The notes beneath the pieces are model-generated. The model did no database searches. It worked only from the letters and a program-made list of their open reading frames with translations, and was not told the DNA's origin. The position numbers and the translations under genes are program-made. DNA of 12,525 nucleotides. It comes from an uncultured Clostridia bacterium. Its GTDB lineage: Bacteria; Bacillota_A; Clostridia; Christensenellales; Aristaeellaceae. This document shows positions 1-8,137 of this stretch, piece after piece; within the stretch, counting starts at the first letter, position 1; each line of letters begins with the position of its first letter. The stretch spans positions 1-12,525 of the forward strand of contig CAMJTZ010000045.1 in assembly GCA_946408865.1 (NCBI GenBank). Direction: 5' to 3'.

Positions 1-1110
1 TCGACGGGATCGATCGGGACACAGGCGCTGGACCTGTGCCGCCGGCATCCGGACCGCTACAGGGTCACGGCCCTGACCGCGCGGGGAAGCCGGGAGAAAC
101 TGTTTGCGCAGGTGCGCGAATTCCGGCCGGAGATGGCCGGACTGACGGAAGGCTTCGATCCGGCGGAGATTCCGGAGGATCTGAAATTCTGCCGGTTTAT
201 GAGCGGGCAGGAGGCGCTGCACGCGGCCGCGGCGGAAGTTGACGCGGACCAGGTGCTGGTCAGCATCGTCGGGATCGCGGGGCTGCGGAGCGTGCTGGAC
301 GCGCTGAAGGCCGGGCGGCAGGTGCTGCTGGCCAACAAGGAAGCGCTGGTGACCGGCGGCCACCTGGTGACAGACCTGGCCGCAAAGGCAGGGAAACCGC
401 TTCTGCCCGTGGACAGCGAGCACAGCGCCATTTTCCAGTGCCTGCAGGCGGCCGGCGGAAACCGGGCGGAGAAGATCCTGCTGACGGCCTCCGGCGGACC
501 GTTCCGGACGTGGGACAGGGAACGCATCGAAAAGGCGACGCCCGCGGAGGCGCTGAAGCATCCGAACTGGAGCATGGGCGCCAAGATCACGGTTGATTCC
601 GCGAGCATGTTCAACAAAGGGCTGGAGATCATGGAAGCCCGTTGGCTTTTCGACATGCCGGAGGACCGGATCGAAGTGGTCGTGCATCCGGAAAGCATCG
701 TGCACAGCGCGGTGGTGTTCCGGGACGGGGCGGTGCTGGCGCAGCTGGGCGTGCCGGACATGCGGGTGCCGATCGGATACGCGATGGCCTATCCGGAACG
801 GCTGGAAACCGGAGTGGAACCGCCGGATCTTTTCCGGATGGGAAAACTGACATTCGAAAAACCGGACGAGGAGAAATTCCCGGCGCTGCGGCTGGCGCGG
901 GAATCGCTGCGGGCCGGCGGAGCCGCCTGCACGGTATTCAACGGGGCCAACGAGGAAGCTGTGGCCGCCTTCCTGCGCGGGGAGATCGCCTTCGGGGAGA
1001 TCGCGCGGAAGGTTGAAAGCGCGCTCGGGAAACTGGGAGGGCTGCCGGCGGACGATCTGGAGGAAATTCTGGAAGCCGACCGGCGGGCGCGGCTGGCAGT
1101 AAAGGAGTAA
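1..1110 (+). CDS. dxr: 1-deoxy-D-xylulose 5-phosphate reductoisomerase, 5' end cut by window
   Basis: DXR converts 1-deoxy-D-xylulose 5-phosphate to 2-C-methyl-D-erythritol 4-phosphate with NADPH, the first committed step of the MEP isoprenoid pathway, in the cytosol. The reading frame is open from base 1 and begins inside the NADPH-binding loop (STGSIGT), so probably only about ten N-terminal residues are missing. The first internal ATG (112) is not the real start. Visible family motifs are NKEALVTGG, VDSEHSAIFQ (metal-binding Asp at 412-414 and Glu at 418-420), LTASGGPFR, HPNWSMGAKI (from 559), NKGLEIMEARW (metal-binding Glu at 625-627), VVHPESIVHS and FNGANEEAVAAFL. All catalytic positions I can check are intact. 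369 codons are in the window, consistent with the usual length of about 380-400. The stop codon is followed after 7 nt by rseP, whose SD lies in the last codons of dxr, so the two are probably co-translated. In Firmicutes uppS and cdsA usually lie upstream; that is outside the window. Confidence 0.97.
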   Translation, partial: STGSIGTQALDLCRRHPDRYRVTALTARGSREKLFAQVREFRPEMAGLTEGFDPAEIPEDLKFCRFMSGQEALHAAAAEVDADQVLVSIVGIAGLRSVLDALKAGRQVLLANKEALVTGGHLVTDLAAKAGKPLLPVDSEHSAIFQCLQAAGGNRAEKILLTASGGPFRTWDRERIEKATPAEALKHPNWSMGAKITVDSASMFNKGLEIMEARWLFDMPEDRIEVVVHPESIVHSAVVFRDGAVLAQLGVPDMRVPIGYAMAYPERLETGVEPPDLFRMGKLTFEKPDEEKFPALRLARESLRAGGAACTVFNGANEEAVAAFLRGEIAFGEIARKVESALGKLGGLPADDLEEILEADRRARLAVKE

Positions 1111-1117
1111 GACGAGG

Positions 1118-2221
1118 GTGTATATTATACTGGCGATTCTGCTGCTGGCGATTCTGATCGTCGTGCACGAATTCGGGCATTTTATGGCCGCGCGGGTGAT
1201 GAAGATTGACGTGCGTGAATTTGCCGTCGGATTCGGGCCGAAACTGATCGGATGGAAAAGCAGAAAATATGAGACGACTTTCGCGATCCGGCTGATTCCC
1301 ATGGGCGGATACTGTTCTTTCTACGGCGAGGACGACGCCACGGGAATCTCAAAGGACGATCCGCGGAACTTCGGAAAGCACAACGTATGGAAGCGGATGT
1401 TCGTGATCCTGATGGGTCCGATGATGAACTTTGTGCTGGCGTTCGTCGTGGGCACGGTGATGCTCTGGTGCAGCGGCGTGACGGTGGCGACGGAACCGGC
1501 GCAGTACGATCCCTTTATCCAGGAAGTGCTGGCGTCCGGCCCGGCTCACGACGCAGGGCTGAAAAGCGGGGACGAGGTGCTTGAAATCAACGGAAAAAAC
1601 ATGATGGACGGCACGATGGAAACGCTGCTGGGGACGATCTCCGCCTGGAAGGAAGGGGACGCGCCGCTGAACATGACGATCCGCCGGAATGGGGAGACGG
1701 TGCAGGCGTCCGTGACGCCCGCATGGAACGAAGAAGCGAAGAAGATGCAGATCGGCGTATATATCGGCGGATATCTGCGGACGGAAACGAAACCAGTCGG
1801 TTTTTTTGAAGGGTTCGCTGAATCCGGGAAGATGTGCGTGAACGCCGGCGGCGCGATCCTGCGGGCGCTGAAAAACCTCGTGACCAAGGGCGAAGGACTG
1901 GACGATACCGCGGGCCCGGTGGGCATTGTATCCATGATTTCATCACAGGTGGAAGGACAGGTGAAACAGCGCGGCGTCGGCGCCGGCGTCGGGATGTTCA
2001 CGCAGCTGCTGGTGCTGATTTCCATCAACCTGGGCCTGATGAATCTGCTGCCGATTCCCGGACTGGACGGAAGCCGGCTGATATTCGGCATCATCGAAGT
2101 GATCCGCGGAAAACCGGTTCCGCCGCAGAAGGAAGCGATCGTGCACCTGATCGGCATGGGGCTACTCCTGCTGCTGATGGTTTTCTTCACGTTCAGGGAC
2201 GTTATGAAGCTTTTCCAGTAA
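1118..2221 (+). CDS. rseP: Site-2 intramembrane zinc metalloprotease (RseP/RasP family)
   Basis: This membrane-embedded protease performs regulated intramembrane proteolysis. In Firmicutes the orthologue RasP cleaves anti-sigma factors, remnant signal peptides and division proteins. The zinc site HEFGH is at residues 17-21 within the first membrane segment (about 2-22). A second hydrophobic segment spans about 94-117, a single PDZ domain about 130-205 (EVLASGPAHDAGLKSGDEV), and the second active-site motif NLLPIPGLDG is at 309-318. A last membrane helix covers about 340-361. The 367-residue length is slightly below that of the Bacillus enzyme. The start is a GTG at 1118, chosen because AAGGAG at 1102-1107 lies 10 nt upstream and the hydrophobic helix begins at once. 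It sits between dxr and ispG with gaps of 7 and 13 nt, a conserved Firmicute neighbourhood. The actual substrates in this organism cannot be read from sequence. Confidence 0.96.
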   Translation: MYIILAILLLAILIVVHEFGHFMAARVMKIDVREFAVGFGPKLIGWKSRKYETTFAIRLIPMGGYCSFYGEDDATGISKDDPRNFGKHNVWKRMFVILMGPMMNFVLAFVVGTVMLWCSGVTVATEPAQYDPFIQEVLASGPAHDAGLKSGDEVLEINGKNMMDGTMETLLGTISAWKEGDAPLNMTIRRNGETVQASVTPAWNEEAKKMQIGVYIGGYLRTETKPVGFFEGFAESGKMCVNAGGAILRALKNLVTKGEGLDDTAGPVGIVSMISSQVEGQVKQRGVGAGVGMFTQLLVLISINLGLMNLLPIPGLDGSRLIFGIIEVIRGKPVPPQKEAIVHLIGMGLLLLLMVFFTFRDVMKLFQ

Positions 2222-2234
2222 AAAGGAGCGGAAT

Positions 2235-3275
2235 ATGACAAAAACAGTAAAGATCGGCAATCTGCTGCTGGGCGGGGGGAACCCGGTGCTGGTGCAGAGC
2301 ATGACCAATACGGATACGCGGGACACCGCGGCCACGCTGGCACAGATCCGGGCCCTGGCGGACGCGGGATGCGACATCGTTCGCGTGAGCGTATACGATG
2401 AGGCCTGCGCCGAGGCGGTAAAGACGCTGGCGGCGGAAAGCCCCGTGCCGCTGGTGGCGGATATCCATTTTGACCACAGACTGGCGATCCGGTCGGCGGA
2501 AAACGGTATCGCGAAGCTGCGGATCAATCCCGGGAACATCGGCGGGGAAGCGCATGTGCGCGAACTGGCGGACTGCGCGAAGGCGCACCATATTCCGATC
2601 CGGATCGGCGTGAACAGCGGATCAGCGGAAAAGGAACTGCTGGAGAAATACGGCGGGCCCACGCCGGAGTGTCTGGTGGAAAGCGCGCTGAACCACGCTC
2701 GGATGCTGGAAAAGGCCGGATTCGACGATATCGTGCTGAGCATGAAGAGCAGCGACGTCAAAGGGACGATCGAAGCATACCGCCTGGCGAGCAGACGGTG
2801 TGATTATCCGCTGCACCTGGGCGTAACGGAGGCCGGACTGCCCGGGCAGGGAACGGTCAAGAGCGCGATCGGGATCGGCGCGCTGCTGGCGGACGGAATC
2901 GGGGACACGATCCGGGTCAGCCTGAGCGGCGACCCCGTGCCGGAGGCCAAGGCGGCATGGGATATCCTGCGGGCGCTGAACCTTCGGGTGCGCGGGGTAC
3001 AGCTGATTGCCTGCCCGACGTGCGGCCGGACCTGCATCCCGGTGGAGGCAATTGCCCGCCGGGTGGAAGCGGAGCTGGCGGATGTGACGGTTCCGCTGAA
3101 GGTGGCGGTGATGGGCTGCGTGGTGAACGGGCTGGGAGAAGGCCGGGAAGCGGACGTCGGCATCGCCGGCGGAAAAACCGGCGGCGTGCTGTTCATCCGC
3201 GGACAGGAACCGCAGCGGGTCGACGGAGATCTGGCGGAAATTCTGATATCTGCAGTACGGAGAATGATTGAGTGA
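2235..3275 (+). CDS. ispG: 4-hydroxy-3-methylbut-2-enyl diphosphate synthase (IspG/GcpE)
   Basis: IspG reductively opens the cyclic diphosphate MEcPP to HMBPP in the penultimate MEP-pathway step, using a [4Fe-4S] cluster fed by ferredoxin or flavodoxin. The 346-residue protein is the short bacterial form, with an N-terminal TIM barrel (about 1-245, opening near GNPVLVQSMTNTDTRD) and a C-terminal cluster domain. Predicted cluster ligands are Cys260 and Cys263 (CPTCGRT), Cys295 (MGCVVNG) and Glu302, matching the three-Cys-plus-Glu pattern of the family. One oddity is that the usually invariant NGPGE loop reads NGLGE here, with the Glu ligand retained. The ATG at 2235 follows AAAAGGAG (2221-2228) that overlaps the rseP stop codon. 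The gene ends by overlapping the polC start by 4 nt. A cluster-assembly gene pair lies further down the same strand and could mature this enzyme; that link is inference. Confidence 0.97.
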   Translation: MTKTVKIGNLLLGGGNPVLVQSMTNTDTRDTAATLAQIRALADAGCDIVRVSVYDEACAEAVKTLAAESPVPLVADIHFDHRLAIRSAENGIAKLRINPGNIGGEAHVRELADCAKAHHIPIRIGVNSGSAEKELLEKYGGPTPECLVESALNHARMLEKAGFDDIVLSMKSSDVKGTIEAYRLASRRCDYPLHLGVTEAGLPGQGTVKSAIGIGALLADGIGDTIRVSLSGDPVPEAKAAWDILRALNLRVRGVQLIACPTCGRTCIPVEAIARRVEAELADVTVPLKVAVMGCVVNGLGEGREADVGIAGGKTGGVLFIRGQEPQRVDGDLAEILISAVRRMIE

Positions 3276-6200
3276 GTTACGAAGATCTGATGGCACGGAT
3301 CGCGCGGGAGATACCGGAACTGGCCGGAAAACTGAGCGCGCCCCGCGTTACGTACGTCAAATCTATTTCCAAGACCTATATCACGTTTGAATCCAGCGTA
3401 CTGGCCGGAGAAAAGCAGTTTCTGCGTCTTGAAAAGATCCTGCGGGAACTGTTTCCGGGGCGGCCGCTGTCAGTCCGCGTCGTTTCCCGGAGCCTGAAGG
3501 ACAATTTCCTGGAGAATCCCACGCCCTACCGCCAGGTGCTGGACGATTTCCTGCGCCGGAATTACCCCTCCTCTGCGGGATGGGTGGGGCAGATCAGCTG
3601 GCGGATTGAGAAAAACCAGCTGAGCGGCGACAACCTGCCGACCGGGGAGGAGGAAGCGATGCTGACGCTTATCTTCCCCAGCGAAGTCAGCCTCGAGGTT
3701 ATGGCGGAACGGAACGTCGGCGCGCGGCTGGCAAAGGCCATTGAGGACATTTTCGGTGCGCGGGTGCGGGTCGAAATGACCGTAGCCGGCGACCGGGAGG
3801 AACGGCTGCGGAAGATACAGGAAGAACGCCGGGCGGCCGTGCTGACGGTAACCCGGGAGGAAATGGAACAGCGGGCGGCCGCGGGAAGCGCGGGAACGTC
3901 CGGAACGCCGTCGGAAGGCGAAGGAAAGCAGCCGCGGCCCCGGAAGGCGGCGGAGAAGAAGGAGGACGCGGGCGCAGCGGCAGTGGGGAAACCCATCCTC
4001 GGCCGGAGCATCGCGGATCGGCCGGTCGAGATCCGGGAACTGACCGGCGAGAGCGGGCTGTCTGTGATTCAGGGCGAAATATTCAAGCTGGAGCAGAAAG
4101 AACTGAAGGGCGGCGAAATGCTGCTGGTTTCCTTTGCGGTGACGGACTATACAAGTTCCATCCTCTGCAAAGCTTTTTTCCGCTACCGCTCCCGCTTTAT
4201 GCGCAAGGGCGAGGCAGAGGAAACGCCGATTACCGACGAGGAGCGGCAGGCTGTCAGCGACAAGGTCAGCCGGATCCAGGTCGGTATGAACGTCAAGGTA
4301 CGGGGCGAATGCCTGTACGACAACTACGCGCGGGAGATTTCCATCACGGTGCGCGATCTGGTTGAGACGGAAAAGGAAGAGCGCGAGGACACCGCGCCGG
4401 AGAAGCGGGTGGAGCTGCACATGCACACCAACATGAGCACGCTGGATGCCCTGACGCCGGCGGAGGAGCTGATTGCCCGGGCGGCGAAATGGGGCCATCC
4501 GGCTGTGGCCGTTACGGACCACGGCGTGCTGCAGGCTTTCCCGGCGGCCTTCCAGGCGGCAAAGAAGAAGGAAATCAAGCTGATTCCGGGCTGCGAGGGT
4601 TACCTGATCGATGAGAAGGCGGTTGTGGACGGCGCAGACGAACGGCCGTACGACGGGCCGATCGTCGTGCTGGACTTCGAGAGCACGGGACTGAACACGG
4701 CGAAGGCCCGGATTATAGAGATCGGCGCGGTGAAACTGACGGAAGGCACGGTGACGGAAACCTTCCAGCAGCTGGTGGATCCGCAGGAGGCGCTGCCGCC
4801 GAAAATCACAGAGATTACCGGGATCACCGACGCGAACCTGCAGGGGCAGCCGACAGCGGCGGAGGTGCTGCCGAAGCTGCTCGAGTTTATCGGGGACGCA
4901 CCGATTGCCGCGCACAACGCGTCCTTTGACGCGAGCCTGCTGCGGAGCGAACTGAAACGCCTGAACCTTTCCTGCAGCGTGCCGGTGATGGACACCCTGA
5001 CGTACGCGCGGAAACTGTATCCGAAGCTGAAGAGTTTCCGGCTGGCCGCGCTGTGCAAACACCTGGGCGTCAGCCTGAAGAACGCCCACCGCGCGGTCCA
5101 CGATGCCGCGGCGACGGCCCAGTGCCTGGACCGGATGTTCCGGGATACCCGGGAACAGTATCCGGAGATACAGACCGAGCGGCAGCTGAACGCCGCGCTG
5201 CAGGGCGGCGCGATCGGGGAAAGCTGGCATATTATCCTGCTGGCGAAGAACCGGACGGGGCTGGTGAACCTGAACCGGCTGGTTTCAATCAGCCACCTGG
5301 AATATTTCAAGCGGACGCCGCATATGCCCCGCGAGATTATTCAGAAATACAGGGACGGCCTGATTCTCGGGAGCGCCTGCGAGGCGGGAGAGCTTTTCCG
5401 CGCCGCGGTACGGGGCGAGAGCATGGAAAAACTGAAGGAGATCGCCTCCTTCTACGACTATCTGGAAATCCAGCCCATCGGGAATAACGCGTTCATGCTG
5501 CGCAACGGCGAAGCGGACTCGGAGGAGGACCTGCGGAACCTGAACCGCCTGATCGTCCGGCTGGGCGAGGAGATGGGAAAACCGGTTGTGGCAACGGGCG
5601 ACGTGCATTTCCTGGATCCCAAGGACGCAGTCGGCCGGGCCATTATCCAGGCCGGCATGAAATATGACGACGCGGATCTGCAGCCGCCGCTGTATTTCCG
5701 GACCACGAACGAGATGCTGGAGGAGTTTGCTTACCTCGGTGCGGAAAAGGCAAGGGAGGTCGTCATCGACAACCCGCGGAAGATCGCGGACAGCATCGAG
5801 GCGATCCGCCTGTTTCCGAAGCATCCGAAGGGGGAGGACACCTTCCAGCCCTATTGGGATTTCGCCGAGGACATGATCCAGGATATGACCTGGTCCACAG
5901 CGCAGGAAATGTACGGAAATCCCCTGCCTGCGATTGTTGAGAACCGGCTGACCAAGGAACTGAAATCCATTGTCGGATACGGCTACTGCACGCTGTATGC
6001 GATTGCGCAGAAACTGGTTTCCCGCTCGTTGGAGGACGGATATCTGGTGGGGAGCCGGGGCAGCGTCGGATCCAGCCTGGTTGCGCGGATGTGCGGGATC
6101 ACCGAGGTGAACGCGCTGCCGCCGCATTACCGCTGCACGCACTGCCGAAAAGGATTTTTTGACGTGGACAAAAGCCAGTACCATGTCGGCGTGGATCTTC

Positions 6201-7723
6201 CGGACCGGGACTGCCCGGATTGCGGACAAAAGCTTACCAAGGACGGATTCGACATTCCTTTCGAGGTCTTTTTGGGCTTCGAGGGAGACAAGGTGCCGGA
6301 TATTGACCTGAACTTCTCCGGCGAATACCAGAACCGTGCCCACCACTACGTTGAAGAGCTGTTCGGGCACGACCATGTGTTCCGTGCGGGTACGATCAGC
6401 GGCCTGGCGGACAAGACAGCTTACGGCTATGTGCTGAAATACCTTGAGGAGCGGGGGATCCAGGCCGGAAACGCGGAAAAGGAGCGCCTGGCGCTGGAAT
6501 GCACGGGCGTCAAGCGGACGACAGGACAACATCCGGGCGGCATGGTCGTCGTTCCGCTGGAATACGAAATCTACGACTTTACCGCGGTGCAGCATCCGGC
6601 GGACGATCTGGAAAGCGATTTCACCACCACGCACTTCGACTTCAACTCAATGCACGATATCCTGGTGAAGCTGGACTGCCTCGGGCATGATGACCCGACG
6701 ATGCTGCACGAGCTGGAAAAGCTGACGGGGATCAATTTCAAGGACGTTCCGCTGGATGACCCGGCGGTGCGGAGCCTGTTCACGTCCCCCGAGGCGCTGG
6801 GCGTGACGCCGGAGGAGCTGCTGTGCAACACGGGCACATACGGGGTACCGGAATTTGGCACCGGCTTTGTGCGCGGTATGCTGGAGGAAACCAAACCGCA
6901 CACCATGGAGGAACTGCTGCGCATATCCGGTCTGAGCCACGGAACGGACGTATGGCTGGGGAATGCGCAGGAGATTATTGCCAACGGCACGGCAACGCTG
7001 AGCGAATGCGTCTGCTGCCGTGACGACATCATGAATTACCTGATCGACAAGGGCGTAAAACCGAAGCTGGCCTTCACCACGATGGAAAGCGTCCGGAAGG
7101 GCAGAGGCCTGAAACCGGAGATGGAGCAGGCCATGATTGACCAGAAGGTGCCGGACTGGTTCATGGACAGCTGCAAGAAGATCAAATACATGTTCCCGAA
7201 GGGGCACGCGGTGGCCTACGTGACAATGGCGCTGCGGGTGGCGTGGTTCAAGGTGCATCATCCGCTGGCGTATTACTGCGCGTACTTCACGGTGCGCGGG
7301 GACGGATTCGACGCGACGACGATGATCCTGAGTCCGGAAGCCGCCCGGAAGCGGATCACGGAGATCCGGAACATGGACAAGCCGACCGCGCGGGACAAGG
7401 ACACGGCCACCTGCCTGGAGCTGGTGCTGGAGATGAATCTGCGGGGTATCCGGTTCCTGCCGGTGGACCTGTACCGCAGCGACGTGCGGCACTTCCGGAT
7501 GGAGGACGGCAATATCCGCTGTCCGTTCATCAGCCTGCCCGGATTGGGCGAGAGCGCGGCAGTGCAGATCGCGGAAGCCAGAAAGGAAGGGAAATTCCTG
7601 AGCATCGAAGATCTGCGCGTACGCGGCAAAGCCGGCAGCGCGGTCATCGATACACTGCGGACCCACGGCGCCCTGGAGGGCCTGACGGAGACGAATCAGC
7701 TCAGCTTCCTGGCAGGATTTTAA
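3272..7723 (+). CDS. polC: DNA polymerase III PolC-type, alpha subunit with 3'-5' exonuclease
   Basis: PolC is the main replicative DNA polymerase of low-G+C-type Gram-positive lineages and combines synthesis with proofreading. The 1483 residues show an N-terminal domain and then a low-complexity Ala/Gly/Lys/Glu linker (about 201-237). Next come an OB-fold region (about 245-370) and a PHP domain opening at ELHMHTN (His383), interrupted by a DEDDh exonuclease with Asp468, Glu470, Asp553, His606 and Asp611. The polymerase core contains GSRGSVGSS (927-935), a zinc knuckle (Cys955, Cys958, Cys981, Cys984), the catalytic palm DIDLNFSGEYQ (Asp1010, Asp1012), GQHPGGMVV and LSHGTDVWLGNAQE. The C terminus carries QLSFL (1476-1480), resembling the beta-clamp peptide QLSLF of Bacillus PolC, followed by Ala-Gly-Phe. 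Both activities look intact. The start is GTG at 3272, overlapping the ispG stop (GTGA), with GGAG at 3259-3262. Length is modestly above the Bacillus 1437 residues. The proS gene found before polC in Bacillus is absent here. Confidence 0.98.
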   Translation: MSYEDLMARIAREIPELAGKLSAPRVTYVKSISKTYITFESSVLAGEKQFLRLEKILRELFPGRPLSVRVVSRSLKDNFLENPTPYRQVLDDFLRRNYPSSAGWVGQISWRIEKNQLSGDNLPTGEEEAMLTLIFPSEVSLEVMAERNVGARLAKAIEDIFGARVRVEMTVAGDREERLRKIQEERRAAVLTVTREEMEQRAAAGSAGTSGTPSEGEGKQPRPRKAAEKKEDAGAAAVGKPILGRSIADRPVEIRELTGESGLSVIQGEIFKLEQKELKGGEMLLVSFAVTDYTSSILCKAFFRYRSRFMRKGEAEETPITDEERQAVSDKVSRIQVGMNVKVRGECLYDNYAREISITVRDLVETEKEEREDTAPEKRVELHMHTNMSTLDALTPAEELIARAAKWGHPAVAVTDHGVLQAFPAAFQAAKKKEIKLIPGCEGYLIDEKAVVDGADERPYDGPIVVLDFESTGLNTAKARIIEIGAVKLTEGTVTETFQQLVDPQEALPPKITEITGITDANLQGQPTAAEVLPKLLEFIGDAPIAAHNASFDASLLRSELKRLNLSCSVPVMDTLTYARKLYPKLKSFRLAALCKHLGVSLKNAHRAVHDAAATAQCLDRMFRDTREQYPEIQTERQLNAALQGGAIGESWHIILLAKNRTGLVNLNRLVSISHLEYFKRTPHMPREIIQKYRDGLILGSACEAGELFRAAVRGESMEKLKEIASFYDYLEIQPIGNNAFMLRNGEADSEEDLRNLNRLIVRLGEEMGKPVVATGDVHFLDPKDAVGRAIIQAGMKYDDADLQPPLYFRTTNEMLEEFAYLGAEKAREVVIDNPRKIADSIEAIRLFPKHPKGEDTFQPYWDFAEDMIQDMTWSTAQEMYGNPLPAIVENRLTKELKSIVGYGYCTLYAIAQKLVSRSLEDGYLVGSRGSVGSSLVARMCGITEVNALPPHYRCTHCRKGFFDVDKSQYHVGVDLPDRDCPDCGQKLTKDGFDIPFEVFLGFEGDKVPDIDLNFSGEYQNRAHHYVEELFGHDHVFRAGTISGLADKTAYGYVLKYLEERGIQAGNAEKERLALECTGVKRTTGQHPGGMVVVPLEYEIYDFTAVQHPADDLESDFTTTHFDFNSMHDILVKLDCLGHDDPTMLHELEKLTGINFKDVPLDDPAVRSLFTSPEALGVTPEELLCNTGTYGVPEFGTGFVRGMLEETKPHTMEELLRISGLSHGTDVWLGNAQEIIANGTATLSECVCCRDDIMNYLIDKGVKPKLAFTTMESVRKGRGLKPEMEQAMIDQKVPDWFMDSCKKIKYMFPKGHAVAYVTMALRVAWFKVHHPLAYYCAYFTVRGDGFDATTMILSPEAARKRITEIRNMDKPTARDKDTATCLELVLEMNLRGIRFLPVDLYRSDVRHFRMEDGNIRCPFISLPGLGESAAVQIAEARKEGKFLSIEDLRVRGKAGSAVIDTLRTHGALEGLTETNQLSFLAGF

Positions 7724-7769
7724 AGCGGAGGCGGAGAACTGTATTAAGAAACACACCGGACGGAAAAGA

Positions 7770-7776
7770 AAGGAGG
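7770..7776 (+). promoter_or_regulatory. Strong Shine-Dalgarno of the DivIC-like gene
   Basis: AAGGAGG lies 7 nt before the ATG at 7784. It decides between two in-frame ATG codons (7784 and 7796) in favour of the first. The 60-nt gap after polC (7724-7783) otherwise shows no convincing promoter or hairpin, so read-through transcription from polC is likely. Confidence 0.8.
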
Positions 7777-7783
7777 AAGAGGG

Positions 7784-8122
7784 ATGCAGCGGGCAATGAC
7801 CATCAAAGGGTTTATCGTGATTATGGCGCTGATCCTGGCCGTGTTTCTCTGCCTCCATCTGATTATGAAGGGGGACCTGTCCCGGAAAGCGGAGCAGGAG
7901 GCGGCTCTGCAGGAAGCCCTGGCCGCACTGCAGGAGGAACAGAAAGACCTGCGGAACCAGCTGGAGGTTGTCGGGACGGAGGACTTCATTCTCTCCAGCG
8001 CGAAGGAGAACTATTCCTTCATCAACCGGGACGATATCCGGTTTGAATTTACCAATCCGGAAGCGCTCTATGCCTACACGGAGGAAGAACTGCGGATTCT
8101 CGTGGACGAAGTGGCGGACTAA
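7784..8122 (+). CDS. Septum formation initiator family protein (DivIC/FtsB-like)
   Basis: This 112-residue bitopic membrane protein has a short basic N terminus (MQRAMTIKG), one hydrophobic helix at about 8-28, and an Ala/Glu/Gln/Leu-rich heptad-like coiled coil at about 33-62. The C-terminal segment VGTEDFILSSAKENYSFINR then IRFEF fits the DivIC/FtsB pattern in which a short domain after the coiled coil helps bridge the divisome. Known members form complexes with FtsL and DivIB/FtsQ at the division septum. The assignment rests on architecture and the C-terminal motif rather than strong residue identity, so no gene symbol is given. It lies 60 nt after polC and 15 nt before the Ppx/GppA gene. 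DivIC-type genes next to Ppx/GppA genes are, to my knowledge, common in clostridia, often with an S1-domain gene between them that is missing here. An unrelated coiled-coil membrane protein is the main alternative. Confidence 0.8.
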   Translation: MQRAMTIKGFIVIMALILAVFLCLHLIMKGDLSRKAEQEAALQEALAALQEEQKDLRNQLEVVGTEDFILSSAKENYSFINRDDIRFEFTNPEALYAYTEEELRILVDEVAD

Positions 8123-8137
8123 AGGAGAACAACGCTT

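Noticed and set aside
112..1110. Start of dxr at the ATG at 112
   Set aside because: The frame is open to base 1 and encodes the NADPH-binding STGSIGT loop upstream, so the gene starts before the window.
1546..2343. 265-codon minus-strand open frame opposite rseP and the start of ispG
   Set aside because: It overlaps two well-supported genes with catalytic motifs on the plus strand and shows only shadow-like Ser/Pro/Arg composition.
3470..7858. Very long open frames on the minus strand (3470-5230, 5285-6634, 6647-7858) opposite polC
   Set aside because: They are antisense shadows of a perfectly conserved polC frame in G+C-rich DNA. Their translations are Arg/His/Gln-rich, with no recognisable domain and no SD-supported start.
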